Assembly (NCBI GenBank): GCA_016188575.1 | Contig: JACPHN010000094.1 | Location: forward strand, 25,655 to 89,654 | Length of the DNA stretch: 64,000 nucleotides | Direction: 5' to 3' | From: Candidatus Schekmanbacteria bacterium | GTDB lineage: Bacteria > CSSED10-310 > JACPHN01 | Shown: positions 55,089 to 63,004 of the stretch, in pieces | How the letters are laid out: every line of letters begins with the position of its first letter | Position numbering within the stretch: position 1 is the stretch's first letter | Notes under the pieces: generated by a model | What the model was told of the DNA's origin: nothing | The model's database searches: none | What the model saw: the letters and a program-made list of their open reading frames with translations, nothing else | Program-made: the position numbers and the translations under genes

Positions 55089-56165
55089 TCAGTGCGACAC
55101 CGTGCCGCCGGCCACGATATTTACTCGTGAGATTCCCGGCACGTTGGGGTTGACGCCCATGCCTCCGGTCGTGTAGTGCTCGAAGGCCGCCGGGTCTCGG
55201 TTCTGATAGACCAGGTTCGGTTGATTGCCGCGCGGGTACGGATCGTAGACATAGAGCTCGCCATTTTGGTCGCGGCCAACCTGGACGTAGTGGTTGGGAT
55301 CGTTGAAACCAGGCCTGCCGGGCCGATCGGTGTCGACGAACATGGAGAAGCTCTCGCCTGGGCGCAGGTTCGTGACCCTGTCGACGGTGCGGCCAGGTTC
55401 CTCAACGGTGTGGCCCGGGCGAGGCGTGGCGCGCACGCCGTCCGCGGTGCGGGTCTCGCCGTTGGGGTCGAGCTGGACGTTCGGCATGAGCTCTTGCTGC
55501 ATGCGCGTGACCTCGGCGGTCGTCATGCCGTCGCGGGGATTCGCGGCGTACTGGCGCAGCATGTGATCCTGCAGCCGGCTCAGGTCACCGGTGCTGGCGC
55601 TGCCGTCGCGAACGCGGTCGCGGATGCCCTCGATGTCGCGGCGGTTGGCCGCGTTCGTGGTGTGAGACGCCAGGCGGTCAGCCACGTTGGCCGTCGCCTC
55701 CGGACCCGCCATGATGGCGGACGACAGCGTCGAGGACGGACCGCAACGGGTTTCGTCGTATTGGGGTCCGCGCGGACCGCGGATGGTGTCGAGCTGGCTC
55801 AGGCGGTTGAGGATTTGCCCGCCGTCCCACTGGCCTCCCGGCTCGAAGGCGGGGCGCTGGCTCAGTTGCGGGTCGCAGACCTGCCGGTTGTGGTCCAGCG
55901 ACGGATCCGAGGGCGCGTAGTCGGGTGATCCCGGACCACCGACGTCGCCGCCGGTGCTTCGGCTCGTGGCGCCGACTTCGCCCAGGTTCGTGCTACTCTC
56001 GTAGCTATCCGTGAACGCTGACTCGGTGGCAGGCGCCTCGCAAACGGGCTCCTCCGAGACCGCAGGCGGCTGCTCCTGCGTCGGCGCGACCGCAGGGGGT
56101 TGCTCCTGAAGCTGGCGCAAGCTCGATTGGTCAACAGACGATTGACTGCCAATGGCATCGACCAT
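55089..56165 (-). CDS. Predicted papain-like cysteine peptidase/effector-like protein
   Basis: 358 residues. The N-terminal ~100 are disordered, rich in Gln, Pro, Glu and Ser. A Cys in ETRCGPSSTLSSAIMAGP and a His in NDPNHYVQVGRD followed by ELYVYDPYP give a Cys-His-Asp/Asn order with papain-like spacing (about 170 residues Cys to His), as in C39/C58-type toxins. No signal peptide is visible. Two Cys-rich spots (EEPVCEAP, RQVCDPQ) are unexplained. The fold is inferred from motifs only. A role as a secreted effector or toxin is possible; no immunity gene is evident beside it. Confidence 0.5.
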   Translation of the reverse strand: MVDAIGSQSSVDQSSLRQLQEQPPAVAPTQEQPPAVSEEPVCEAPATESAFTDSYESSTNLGEVGATSRSTGGDVGGPGSPDYAPSDPSLDHNRQVCDPQLSQRPAFEPGGQWDGGQILNRLSQLDTIRGPRGPQYDETRCGPSSTLSSAIMAGPEATANVADRLASHTTNAANRRDIEGIRDRVRDGSASTGDLSRLQDHMLRQYAANPRDGMTTAEVTRMQQELMPNVQLDPNGETRTADGVRATPRPGHTVEEPGRTVDRVTNLRPGESFSMFVDTDRPGRPGFNDPNHYVQVGRDQNGELYVYDPYPRGNQPNLVYQNRDPAAFEHYTTGGMGVNPNVPGISRVNIVAGGTVSH

Positions 56166-56402
56166 AGGGACGTCCTCCGTATTGGGGCTCGGCGCTCTTA
56201 CACCGTCGCCTTGGCGGTGGCCCGAGCCGGGGAAAGTGCCCAGAAAAACACCAACATAGTATTATCGCCAAACTGAGGCACATGTTGCACCGCAAACGGC
56301 GGTTTGTGATCCACCGAAACCTATGGCGTCCCGATCCACCGCGCGCGCGGGCGGGCCCAACCCCGGCCTGGCCGCGAGCCTCCTTTCTTCTCAGGAGCCC
56401 GA

Positions 56403-57842
56403 ATGAAATCACCCGAAGAGTACTTGGAAAGTCTGCGGCGTCTCAAGCGGACCGCGTTCATCCTGGGCGAGCGGATCGACAGCCCGCATGAGCATCCGCT
56501 GGTTGCTCCGTCTACACTGGCGATGGCGGAAACGTACGCCATGGCGCGGGAAGCTGACCACGCGGAGCTGTTCACGGCCCGCTCACACCTCAGCGGCGAG
56601 CCGATCAACCGCTTCACACACATTATGCAGGATCGGCAGGACCTGGTATACAAGGTCGAAATGCTCCGCGCCCTGGGCCGGCGAACGGCCACCTGTTTTC
56701 AGCGCTGCGCGGGGCTGGACGCGCTCAACACGATGTTCTCCGTTACCTACGAGCTCGCTCGGTCGCGCGGAACTGCATACCACAAGCGTTTTCTCGCGTT
56801 CCTCGCCGGCGTGCAAGAGCGGGACGAGGTGGTGGCTGCGTGCATGACGGACGCCAAGGGAGATCGTCGCCGGCGCCCCTCCGAGCAGGCGGACCCGGAT
56901 GTTTACCTGCGAGTCGTCGAGCGCCGTGCCGACGGAGTCCTGGTGAGCGGTGCCAAGCTGCACATCACGGGGGCGCTCAATTCGCACCACTTGCTCGTGC
57001 TGCCCACGCGCCGGCTGCGAAGCTCCGAGCAGGACTGGGCGATCTCCTTCGCGATTCCCGCTGACACCAAGGGCGTGACGTTCATACTCGGGCGGCAGCC
57101 AGCCGATACCCGGCGGCTCGAGCGCGGCGGCGGCGACACCGGCAACCGCTACGGAGGGCACGAAGCGGCGGTGCTGTTCGATCGCGTCTTCGTCGCTCAC
57201 GAGCAGATCTTCATGAACGGTGAAACGGCCTTCATGGATCCGATCATCCGCTACTTCGGAGCGCTGCACCGAACGAGCTATGGCGGCTGTAAGCCCGGCA
57301 TGGGCGATGCCCTGATCGGTGCTTCCTCGCGGCTCGCCCGCGCCAACGGCACGCGCGAAGTCGCGCACATCCGCGAAAAACTCGCGGAAATGGTACAGGC
57401 CAACGAGGTGCTTTACGCGTGCGGCCTGGCCGCGAGTCACAAGGGCTTCCAGACACCCGCCGGCTGTGCGTGCGCCGATGTGCTCCTCGCCAACGTCTGC
57501 AAGCTGAACGTGACGCGCAATCCCTATCAGATCGCCCGCCTGGCCACGGACATCGCCGGAGGGCTGCTGGCGACGCTGCCGGCGGCGGCGGACTTCGCGA
57601 ATGAGCAGACCGGCCCGGCGCTGCGCCGCTTTCTCGCGGCCGCGGAGGGGATCGAGACCGAGGAGCGCCGCCGGCTCCTGCGCTTTGTCGAGAGCACCGT
57701 CGCGGGCACGGGAGGTGTGTGCTATCTGATGGAGTCGGTGCACGGGGCAGGGTCTCCACAGGCGCAGATCATGCAGATTCAGGACGATGAGACCTTCGCC
57801 AAGCTGGAAGGCGCCGCACAGCGGCTGCTGGAGGACAGGTAG
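56403..57842 (+). CDS. 4-hydroxybutyryl-CoA dehydratase / vinylacetyl-CoA delta-isomerase family (AbfD-like)
   Basis: 479 residues, similar in length to AbfD. The [4Fe-4S] ligands are all present at the family spacing: Cys98 and Cys102 (ATCFQRCAGLDALN), His289 and Cys296 (HRTSYGGCKPG). It has the FAD-binding acyl-CoA-dehydrogenase/HpaB fold. The enzyme dehydrates 4-hydroxybutyryl-CoA to crotonyl-CoA via a ketyl radical, in 4-aminobutyrate/succinate fermentation or 4-hydroxybutyrate cycles. It stands alone here with no CoA-transferase or crotonase beside it. Non-AbfD homologues with the same ligands exist, so the substrate could be another hydroxyacyl-CoA. Confidence 0.85.
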   Translation: MKSPEEYLESLRRLKRTAFILGERIDSPHEHPLVAPSTLAMAETYAMAREADHAELFTARSHLSGEPINRFTHIMQDRQDLVYKVEMLRALGRRTATCFQRCAGLDALNTMFSVTYELARSRGTAYHKRFLAFLAGVQERDEVVAACMTDAKGDRRRRPSEQADPDVYLRVVERRADGVLVSGAKLHITGALNSHHLLVLPTRRLRSSEQDWAISFAIPADTKGVTFILGRQPADTRRLERGGGDTGNRYGGHEAAVLFDRVFVAHEQIFMNGETAFMDPIIRYFGALHRTSYGGCKPGMGDALIGASSRLARANGTREVAHIREKLAEMVQANEVLYACGLAASHKGFQTPAGCACADVLLANVCKLNVTRNPYQIARLATDIAGGLLATLPAAADFANEQTGPALRRFLAAAEGIETEERRRLLRFVESTVAGTGGVCYLMESVHGAGSPQAQIMQIQDDETFAKLEGAAQRLLEDR

Positions 57843-57846
57843 CGGT

Positions 57847-58794
57847 CTACCGCGGCACACGTGACCCGCGGCGCCTTCTGGATAGCATTGCTATCAAGAC
57901 GAGGGCCGCGGTGGACAGGAGAACCAGGGAAGAAGCCGATCCGCTTGGTACCGTCGCCGGTGGCGCCCCTCCCCCAGCAAGGTAAATGGCGTAGAGGAAG
58001 GCCTTGGCAAAACGCTGTGCGTGAGGATCGAAGCAGATGTGCCCCTGACCAGACGGGGAGTCGATCCCCTGGTTCTTGCTTGGACACGACTCCGTGGAGC
58101 GCACCGAATCGCAGATCTCCCAGTAGCCGCCGCGTTCGCAACGCGTTCCGCTCGCCGAGTCCGTGCTTTCCACGTCCTCGAGATCAAACACCACATCGCC
58201 GGAAAACGCGGTCAGCATCCAGGTCCGCATTGTCATCTTGGGCGCGTTTTCCTCCGGCGCCGCATATACTAGCGGTGGCGTGATATGCAGCACGTGAACG
58301 CCGGCAGCTCTTATCTCGGCGACCGCGGCAGCGTAGGAGGTTTGCGCGGCGGCGATCTTGTCGTCGGCGATATCGGCGTATCCGAATTTCATGATCGCGA
58401 CAGCGAGCGTGGAGGCATTGGCAAGCGCCATGGTCCGAAACTCCGCAATCTTGCCTTCCGGATCACCGTTGCTCGACGAGAAAAGACCGCCATTCAGTCC
58501 TGGCGAAAGGTTGGTAGCGCCGCTGTCCGCCCATTCAAACTTGAATCCGACCGCTTCCGCTCCATCCTCGAGATCTCCGCCGACCGACTGGTGGAGAAAG
58601 AAGCTCTGAATCTCGGTGAGCACACGGTTTTTCTCCGCCTCGGGCAAGCTGTCCCACGCCTCCATTCCGGCCAATCCGACGACAGCCGCCGCGGCATCCC
58701 CGGGCGGCCGACTGTTGCTCTCGCCCGCGCATGCAGCAACACATACCATTCCGATGGCGAGCTGCAGGAGCAGCCCCGAGGCGAGCTTTCTCAT
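57847..58794 (-). CDS. Secreted SGNH-hydrolase-like protein with C-terminal anchor
   Basis: 315 residues from the ATG at 58794. A signal peptide (LLLQLAIGMVCVAACAGE, possibly lipobox-like ACAG) is followed by FFLHQSVGGDLEDG, a possible SGNH block I with Ser, a middle block MKFGYADIADDK, and ICFDPHAQRFAKAF, a DxH-type block V. The C-terminus is a hydrophobic helix (LVLLSTAALVLIAML) plus RRRRGSRVPR, a sorting-like tail. Catalysis and substrate are uncertain; the fold is inferred. It is convergent with the AbfD-like gene, with a 4-base gap between stops. Confidence 0.55.
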   Translation of the reverse strand: MRKLASGLLLQLAIGMVCVAACAGESNSRPPGDAAAAVVGLAGMEAWDSLPEAEKNRVLTEIQSFFLHQSVGGDLEDGAEAVGFKFEWADSGATNLSPGLNGGLFSSSNGDPEGKIAEFRTMALANASTLAVAIMKFGYADIADDKIAAAQTSYAAAVAEIRAAGVHVLHITPPLVYAAPEENAPKMTMRTWMLTAFSGDVVFDLEDVESTDSASGTRCERGGYWEICDSVRSTESCPSKNQGIDSPSGQGHICFDPHAQRFAKAFLYAIYLAGGGAPPATVPSGSASSLVLLSTAALVLIAMLSRRRRGSRVPR

Positions 58795-58937
58795 GCCCGG
58801 CGCCCTTTCTCTTGAGCTGTTGGGGTTGATCGCGGTCGCGGGCCAAGCGGACGCCCTGCTGTCGGAGTTGCGATAGAGCAGCCTGGAGATCTTACGGAAA
58901 GCGACATTGAGCACAAAAAGTTGATCTCACGGGCGCA

Positions 58938-60329
58938 TCATGCCTCGTCGCATGCAAGCGGCAAGCCGGCGGCGCGCCAGGCGTTGGTGCCGCCGGTGAC
59001 GTTGACGACGCGGCGGAAGCCATGGCGTTCAAGCAGGCTCGTGGCGGCGCTGGAGCGGTACCCGCTGGCGCAAAGCACTGCGGTTGGTCGCCCCGGGTCC
59101 AGGCACCCGCGCTCGGTCTCCAGTGCCGCGAGCGGCAGGTTGCGAGCGCCCGGCACATGCCCGCTGCGCCATTCGCCGGGCCGGCGCACGTCCACGAGCT
59201 GCAACGCCTCGATTTCCGGCAGGCGCGCGCGCAGCTCACCTACCGTCCACTGCTCGATGACGGCAGCCTCGAGGCCGGCAAGCGTCCAACCATACACGCC
59301 TCCCTCCAAATAGCCCTGGACCCTCTCGTGGCCGACCCGGGCGAGGCGGGTGCGCGCCTCGTCGACCTGATCCTCATTGTCCGTCACCAGCAGGATGCAC
59401 GTGTCGAACGGAATGAGGCTACCCGCCCAGGAGGCGAGTTGGCCGCTCAGGCCGATGTTCAGTGCCCGCGGCACGTGCCCAGCTCCAAAGTCGGCTGCGG
59501 GCCGCACGTCAAGAGCCAGATCGCCTGCCGCCAGCCGCTCCCGAAATGTCCGCGGGGGCAGCGGTTCAGGCCGCCCCAACTCGATCAGCGCCGGCGCGCC
59601 CGCGCGATTGATCTCGGCGTCCCGTGCGAAGTAAGGCGGCGCGTCGGGCAAGTCCGTGGTCATGAGGCGCACGAAGTCCTCGCGGTTGGTGACCTGCAAG
59701 GCGTAGTTGCCGCGCCGCTGTTGGCCAATGGTCGAACGGGTTTCGCTGCTGATCTGGCGGCCGCACATCGAGCCGGCCCCGTGAGCGGGGTAGACCTCGA
59801 CGGCGTCGTCCAGTGCAAGCAGCTTGCCGTGAAGGCTGTCGTGTAGCATACCGGCCATCTCTGCGGCGGAGTGCCCCCGCGACCCGGCGAGATCCGGACG
59901 GCCGACATCGCCGATAAACAACGTGTCGCCGGTAAGGACCAAGCGTGGTCGGCCTGGAATCTCCGGGTCCAGGACGAGTAGCGAGATGCTCTCGGGGGTG
60001 TGACCGGGCGTTTCGATGACGCGAAGTGCGACGTCGCCCAGGCGGAGCTCGTCGCCCTCCTGGACGGCGGCGTGGGGGAAGGTCGCGCCGCTCCGGTGCC
60101 CGAGGACGATGGCAGCGCCGGTGCGCGCGGCGAGCTCCCGGTGCCCGGATACGAAGTCGGCGTGCAGGTGGGTTTCGATGACGTAGCGAATGCGCAGGCC
60201 AGCACGCGCGGCAGCGTCGATATATTTGTCCACGTCGCGTTGTGGGTCGACGACGGCGGCCTCCCCGCCGTCGCCGAGCAGGTAGGACGCGTGGGCCAGG
60301 CATCCGAGGTAGAACTGCTCGAAAATCAT
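58938..60329 (-). CDS. Metallo-beta-lactamase-fold persulfide dioxygenase with two rhodanese domains
   Basis: 463 residues from the ATG at 60329 behind AGGAGGCCCTC. The N-terminal MBL domain has the metal motif ETHLHADFVSGH, further ligands in TPGHTPES and GDTLFIGDVGRPDL, the ETHE1/BlhB arrangement. A first rhodanese domain (LALDVRPAADFGAGHVPRAL) lacks the catalytic Cys. A second (LQLVDVRRPGEWRSGHVPG) has it in VLCASGYRSS. Such fusions (CstB-like) oxidise persulfides and transfer sulfur to form thiosulfate. It is monocistronic on minus, upstream gap 60330-60687. Confidence 0.9.
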   Translation of the reverse strand: MIFEQFYLGCLAHASYLLGDGGEAAVVDPQRDVDKYIDAAARAGLRIRYVIETHLHADFVSGHRELAARTGAAIVLGHRSGATFPHAAVQEGDELRLGDVALRVIETPGHTPESISLLVLDPEIPGRPRLVLTGDTLFIGDVGRPDLAGSRGHSAAEMAGMLHDSLHGKLLALDDAVEVYPAHGAGSMCGRQISSETRSTIGQQRRGNYALQVTNREDFVRLMTTDLPDAPPYFARDAEINRAGAPALIELGRPEPLPPRTFRERLAAGDLALDVRPAADFGAGHVPRALNIGLSGQLASWAGSLIPFDTCILLVTDNEDQVDEARTRLARVGHERVQGYLEGGVYGWTLAGLEAAVIEQWTVGELRARLPEIEALQLVDVRRPGEWRSGHVPGARNLPLAALETERGCLDPGRPTAVLCASGYRSSAATSLLERHGFRRVVNVTGGTNAWRAAGLPLACDEA

Positions 60330-60687
60330 GAGGGCCTCCTGATATGCTGAGCCGCCGCCCGGCCTCGGAGAAGGATGGCCACTCGCGGTTGGCGCGTTGC
60401 CAAATGCCTCCGCCGCCTGTCGGCGGGGTTCGCGCCACCGCACAAGTCCCACGGCCGGGCACGGTCCCTCCAAGTTCGTCCCGATGATCATGCAAACAGG
60501 CGCGGCAGCGAATCGGTCCCGGGCGAAGTCTACCGCGAGGTCCAGGGCTTCGACAACGCCATGTCCAAGCGCTTCCTTTGAAATCCCCACACTGCAAGGA
60601 AGGTGAGGTGAGGGGCGTCGTGATGCGCTTTCCGCGCACCTTGCAGGCGCATGGGCGGTGGTGGTGGATGCAGGCCACCATTGCCAC
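60330..60687. other. Intergenic region without a supported gene
   Basis: The sulfur-dioxygenase frame is open upstream of its start on minus, giving FARDRFAAAPVCMIIGTNLE-like text, but a strong ribosome site marks the later start. A plus-strand ORF at 60375-60581 has no ribosome site and no recognisable motif. Nothing else is seen. Confidence 0.5.
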
Positions 60688-60718
60688 TTGACAAGCACGC
60701 CGCCGTTCGCACTATCGT
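60688..60718 (+). promoter_or_regulatory. Possible sigma-70 promoter of scpB
   Basis: A perfect TTGACA at 60688-60693 and TATCGT at 60713-60718 (19 bases; ACTATC at 17 is an alternative). The ATG at 60725 would be nearly leaderless, so initiation at 60761 is also possible. Confidence 0.4.
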
Positions 60719-60724
60719 GCTGTC

Positions 60725-60784
60725 ATGCCGCGGTCCGACAGCTCTTCCTCCCGCGGCGCCATGGAGCAGGAGGTTCGCAGCAGA
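60725..60784 (+). pseudogene. scpB: 5' fragment of scpB cut by the TnpB element
   Basis: The frame from ATG 60725 runs 24 codons to a TAG and contains EQEVRS at 60764-60781 (second Met at 60761). Joined in frame to VEAVLEAVLLTSTEPVS, which opens at 62984, it rebuilds a normal ScpB first helix (MEQEVRS then VEAVLEAVLL). The exact junction cannot be fixed, but the phase is compatible at 60781/62984. The inserted element accounts for the missing start of the scpB gene at 63005. Confidence 0.65.
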
Positions 60785-60842
60785 TGCAAAAATTGCTAGC
60801 GGCGACCGATAATTGCTGTTGAATCGAGAATGGCAGTGTGCT

Positions 60843-61139
60843 ATGCTCCGAGAGCATGTCAAAACCTATCGTCGAGATTTCCTCAACTCCTCGGTGTCAA
60901 CGGAACTGGCCGACGATCTCTTGGCCATCATCAGTTCCTTTGCGGCTCGGCTTTATGGAGCCGGCGGTGGCAACGCGGTAAAAAAAATGGCCGAGGATCT
61001 ACTGGCGGGGCAGCTCCACCGCCTGGCCGAAAGGCGCGTAGTACAAGGAAACCTATTCTCGAAGAGAAACGATGAGTCCGAAAAGGAAAAAAGTTGCGGC
61101 GAAACCGAAACGCACGATTCAGAGCGAGTGGTTTCCTGA
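60843..61139 (+). pseudogene. C-terminal remnant of an IS607-type serine recombinase (TnpA)
   Basis: 98 codons from the ATG at 60843; an in-frame start at 60813 also exists. The segment STELADDLLAIISSFAARLY followed by GAGGGNAVKKM matches the C-terminal signature of IS607 TnpA resolvases (ELVEDLL-I-SFSARLYG, from memory). The catalytic Ser domain and HTH (about 180 residues) are missing, so it is a relic. The tail overlaps the first 68 bases of tnpB in another frame. Confidence 0.55.
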
Positions 61140-63000
61140 AACCAATCCTGCCCTCGAAGCGATGCCAACCCCGTGGAAGGTACCCGGCGAAACCGTGCTT
61201 GATACCGAGTTGCGTCTTTTTTGTCGAGCGGCGAGATGGGCCTACAATGGCCTTCGCGAAGGACGTACCCGAGAAGAGCTCAAGGTCGCGGGCCAGCAGC
61301 TTCACGGCCTCAACAGTCGCTATATCGACGAGGCGGTCCAGTGGGCGACCGAGATGTTATCTTCACAGAAAGAACGTCTGCCAGGTCAAATCGCGGACCT
61401 CGAACAGAAGATTGGCCGCACCGAAAAAAAACGATCGAGGGCCGAACGCCAAAAACAAGCACTTGGGGGTTATGATGCCAGACTGGCAAAGTTGCGCAAG
61501 GAATACGAAGAGTTGGTCGCGCATCGGGATGCCGGGACGATTCCGCCCGCAATTTTCGGCGGACGCAAGGCATTCGATGAGCGGTGCAAAGGCAAAATCT
61601 CCCAGGCAGAGTGGCGTGCTCGACGACGCAACCGCCTGATTTGTCGCGGAGACAGAACCAAGAAAGGCAATCCGCATCTGCGCATCCACGCGGACGAAAA
61701 AGGCCGTTTTCGATTGGAGGTCGCGCTTTCTCATCTGGTCGACAAGGGCAAGGACGCTCCCCGTCTCAGGGGCAGGCTTTTCGTGCCGCCAAAGTACCGA
61801 GAGGATCTGCGATGGGCCCTGCTTGACGAATCTCCCTATACCGTGGAGCTTCTTCGGGGAACAGACGGACGCTACCGCGCGCACATCACGATCGAGGTAG
61901 ACGTAGCGCCCTTGACCGTGCACGTCGGTCCGAAGGCATTGGGAATCGACCTGAACCCAGACCGGACCTCGTTGGTGGAAACGGATGCCTCAGGCAACGC
62001 CCTGTCCCGCCGGACGATCCTTCATCCGGAGCTCGAACATGCGCGACGGAACAAGCGAGAAGTGCGGATTGGCGAAATCGCGGTCGCGATTGTTGAATGG
62101 GCGCATGTCTGCATGGCCGGCCTGGTACTCGAGAACCTCTGTTTTACGCAGGGCCGTCTCGATACAGACAAGCGCTTCAATCGCATGGCATCGCAGTTTG
62201 TCTACCGTCGACTCCATGCGGCGATCCTTCGGCAGGCACTCGAGCGCGGTGTCGAAGTCGTCTTGGTGCCCGCGGCGTATAGCTCGGCGGAAGGTGTGCT
62301 CAAGTACGCTCGAGATCGTGGCATGAGCGACCACGAAGCCGCCTCATATGTTCTGGCACGGCGAGGTCTGGCCAAGAAAGACCATGGCCGAATGCCGCGC
62401 GAACGGGTGACGGCGGGGGTACGGGCGCGGATTGAGGCGCTCGTGGCAGATTTGACGAAGTATCGAAAAGAGCTCGGAACCAAACAACAGGATGGCAAAC
62501 CAGGAGATCGTGACAAACAGGTTCTGCTGAATCGGATACGTACGGTGGGTCGCTGGATTGGACGGCTCGCGAAATGGCAACAATTCAATCACGGTGGGCG
62601 GGCATGGTTCATGGGAGTGATCTCTGAGATGCGCCGGCGCCGTTGGTCACGTGTATTCCTTCTTGGCGGTAGCAACGGAAGCAACAATGCCGTCAAGGAG
62701 CAGGGCGTCTTACGGACGGCCGGGGCTGGGAAGCGCTACCCTAACCGGACGGGGGCGGTTCGGAGAGCAATCTTCGAAAGGAACCGTCGGGGTTGTACTG
62801 CTCCGGATCAGGATCTATCCCAGATGAAGACTGGGCGTAGCGAAGATGATTGGATAGATCCGAGCGGGTTGGAGGCCCGCCCCGAGGGACCTGACGAGTC
62901 GACCGCAAGGTCGCTGAACCTGGTCTGGTCCCGGCGAGATCAAGCTCGTTTCTTCCGAGTGAATCCAGGCGGCACCGGTCCCAGTCGAGGCGGTTCTTGA
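61072..63000 (+). CDS. tnpB: Divergent TnpB-family RuvC-like RNA-guided nuclease
   Basis: 642 residues, longer than typical TnpB (~400). RuvC-I Asp293 (ALGIDLNPDRTS), RuvC-II Glu354 (LVLENLCF) and a candidate RuvC-III Asp420 (SDHEAASYVLARRG, matching D-x-x-A-A) are visible. The CxxC zinc ribbon usually lying between RuvC-II and -III is absent; AAYSSAEGVLKYARDRGM occupies that place. The N-terminal half has a long coiled coil (100-150) and a basic region. The last ~100 residues (after RRRRWSRVF) coincide with RNA-like hairpins and may be non-conserved read-through. The protein belongs with the TnpB-related group. Cleavage activity is unproven; some such relatives act as repressors. Confidence 0.75.
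   Translation: MSPKRKKVAAKPKRTIQSEWFPETNPALEAMPTPWKVPGETVLDTELRLFCRAARWAYNGLREGRTREELKVAGQQLHGLNSRYIDEAVQWATEMLSSQKERLPGQIADLEQKIGRTEKKRSRAERQKQALGGYDARLAKLRKEYEELVAHRDAGTIPPAIFGGRKAFDERCKGKISQAEWRARRRNRLICRGDRTKKGNPHLRIHADEKGRFRLEVALSHLVDKGKDAPRLRGRLFVPPKYREDLRWALLDESPYTVELLRGTDGRYRAHITIEVDVAPLTVHVGPKALGIDLNPDRTSLVETDASGNALSRRTILHPELEHARRNKREVRIGEIAVAIVEWAHVCMAGLVLENLCFTQGRLDTDKRFNRMASQFVYRRLHAAILRQALERGVEVVLVPAAYSSAEGVLKYARDRGMSDHEAASYVLARRGLAKKDHGRMPRERVTAGVRARIEALVADLTKYRKELGTKQQDGKPGDRDKQVLLNRIRTVGRWIGRLAKWQQFNHGGRAWFMGVISEMRRRRWSRVFLLGGSNGSNNAVKEQGVLRTAGAGKRYPNRTGAVRRAIFERNRRGCTAPDQDLSQMKTGRSEDDWIDPSGLEARPEGPDESTARSLNLVWSRRDQARFFRVNPGGTGPSRGGS
62751..62983 (+). ncRNA. Candidate omega-RNA-like structured 3' region
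   Basis: Successive pairings: CGGTT (62756-62760) with AACCG (62782-62786), and inside it CGGAGA/TCTTCG closed by GCAA; GGATCTATCC (62811-62820) with GGATAGATCC (62852-62861), perfect 10 bp; GCGGG/CCCGC (62864-62880); GGGACC (62886-62891) with GGTCCC (62927-62932) enclosing CGACC-GCAA-GGTCG (62900-62913); CGAG/CTCG (62935-62948). Two GNRA loops support RNA structure. It lies at the tnpB 3' end next to the scpB flank, where a guide segment would begin. No group II domain V is seen. Confidence 0.55.
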
Positions 63001-63004
63001 GGCG

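Larger units (their letters stand above)
60782..62983 (+). mobile_element. Decayed IS607-like element carrying TnpB, inserted in scpB
   Basis: The boundaries are estimated from the interrupted scpB frame. Contents in order: a 6-bp hairpin ATGCTC/GAGCAT (60843-60857), a remnant of an IS607-type serine recombinase (60843-61139), tnpB (61072-63000), and a structured RNA-like 3' region (62751-62983) overlapping the tnpB 3' end, the usual site of an omega-RNA. No target duplication is evident, as expected for IS607 or IS200/IS605. Neither a full tnpA nor clear ends are seen, so the element is probably immobile alone. Confidence 0.6.

Noticed and set aside
60330-60698. In-frame minus-strand extension upstream of the sulfur dioxygenase
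   Set aside because: A strong ribosome site (AGGAGGCCCTC) precedes the ATG at 60329 and the MBL fold starts right there. The upstream text has no recognisable motif and is best taken as intergenic.
60782-62983. Group I or group II intron around tnpB
   Set aside because: No group II domain V (catalytic AGC helix) and no group I P7 R/S pair were recognised at either end. The structured region fits an omega-RNA better, though an IStron is left open as a hypothesis.
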